Shown here: piece after piece, positions 63,874 to 64,000 of the stretch
Numbering within the stretch: position 1 is the stretch's first letter
Layout: every line of letters starts with the position of its first letter
Assembly: GCF_900604485.1 (NCBI RefSeq)
Contig: NZ_UWOP01000002.1
Location: 229,066-293,065 of the forward strand
Length of the DNA stretch: 64,000 nt
Direction: 5' to 3'
DNA from: Enterococcus mediterraneensis
Lineage (GTDB): Bacteria > Bacillota > Bacilli > Lactobacillales > Enterococcaceae
Program-made: the position numbers and the translations under genes
The notes under the pieces: model-generated
What the model was told of the DNA's origin: nothing
Seen by the model: only the letters and a program-made list of their open reading frames with translations
The model's database searches: none

Positions 63874-64000
63874 GGTTCTGTTGCAAAGTCTCAAAAAGGT
63901 CATTAGTTTTTCAAGATGATTCTTATTTAAGCAGGGATTCCTAATAGTCCTTTGATTTCTGTACAGACGGAAAAGCCAAAAAGAGACCCTTCTTTTCGGC
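63874..64000 (-). mobile_element. IS6-family element, variant D, partial at window end
   Basis: 127 bp beginning with GGTTCTGTTGCAAAGTCT, identical to the first 127 bp of the copy at 52084 and in the same direction. It includes the last codons of the transposase gene (minus strand, from about 63927). It continues outside the window. Confidence 0.92.

Overview
The window comes from a low-GC Gram-positive bacterium of the Lactobacillales, most likely Enterococcaceae (Enterococcus, Tetragenococcus or a close relative). This is inferred from the IS1216-type elements, Inc18 (pSM19035/pIP501-like) plasmid segregation genes, a MobQ-type oriT and relaxase, CadC/CadD, Gram-positive ribosome binding sites and frequent TTG/GTG starts. 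It is a mosaic, either a large plasmid or a plastic chromosomal region, in which chromosomal-type genes, plasmid fragments and insertion sequences have been joined by recombination. Several genes are cut, fused or carry stop codons.

Layout. 1-2012: two tandem T-box leaders (Trp specifier) before a trpE cut by an IS6-family element. 2013-6104: cupin, FetA/FetB-like metal exporter, relics of a serine recombinase and an IS3 transposase, and an IS1216 copy. 6215-8130: oleate hydratase and a small membrane peptide. 8428-11938: an Inc18-type partition/toxin-antitoxin cassette with two gene fusions, SRAP-ParA and a double-kinase zeta toxin, plus the omega repressor with seven operator heptads, epsilon and an extra small ORF. 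12133-15622: a PucR-like regulator and an Fe-S flavin ene-reductase. 15757-19831: a mobilisation block (J-domain protein, small coiled-coil proteins, oriT, MobA/MobL relaxase), closed by a second IS1216.

20677-24392: cadmium (cadC, cadD) and zinc/cobalt-type (ArsR repressor, P1B ATPase) resistance. 24705-26888: a two-gene operon of a YjzC-like peptide and a silk-like GPGGG repeat protein, a serine resolvase and two small basic proteins. 27059-28424: an IS3-family element. 28478-32680: a sortase broken by one nonsense codon, an M23 peptidase, a NusG-II protein and a possible nuclease. 33249-35047: an IS1182-family element.

35055-48264: a copper island containing two small DUF2933-like membrane proteins, Lgt, a Lit-like lipoprotein transacylase, CopY-like repressor, CopA, two CopZ, multicopper oxidase, a two-component system, a degenerate HMA peptide and a YdhK-like lipoprotein. 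An LPKTG-protein relic, an IS200 relic and a broken IS30 element lie within it. The pairing of lipoprotein-modifying enzymes with a copper lipoprotein suggests envelope remodelling as part of copper defence. 48265-52083 is decaying plasmid DNA: tyrosine recombinase, frameshifted fic, topB relic and a miniature IS30 derivative.

52084-64000: two directly repeated copies of a third IS6 variant bracket a truncated M81 peptidase gene, a LacI-controlled dextran/isomalto-oligosaccharide operon (GH66, sugar ABC importer, GH13 glucosidase), a DsrE-like protein, an acetyltransferase and a truncated unknown gene. This is a candidate pseudo-compound transposon. No rRNA, tRNA or CRISPR array was seen.
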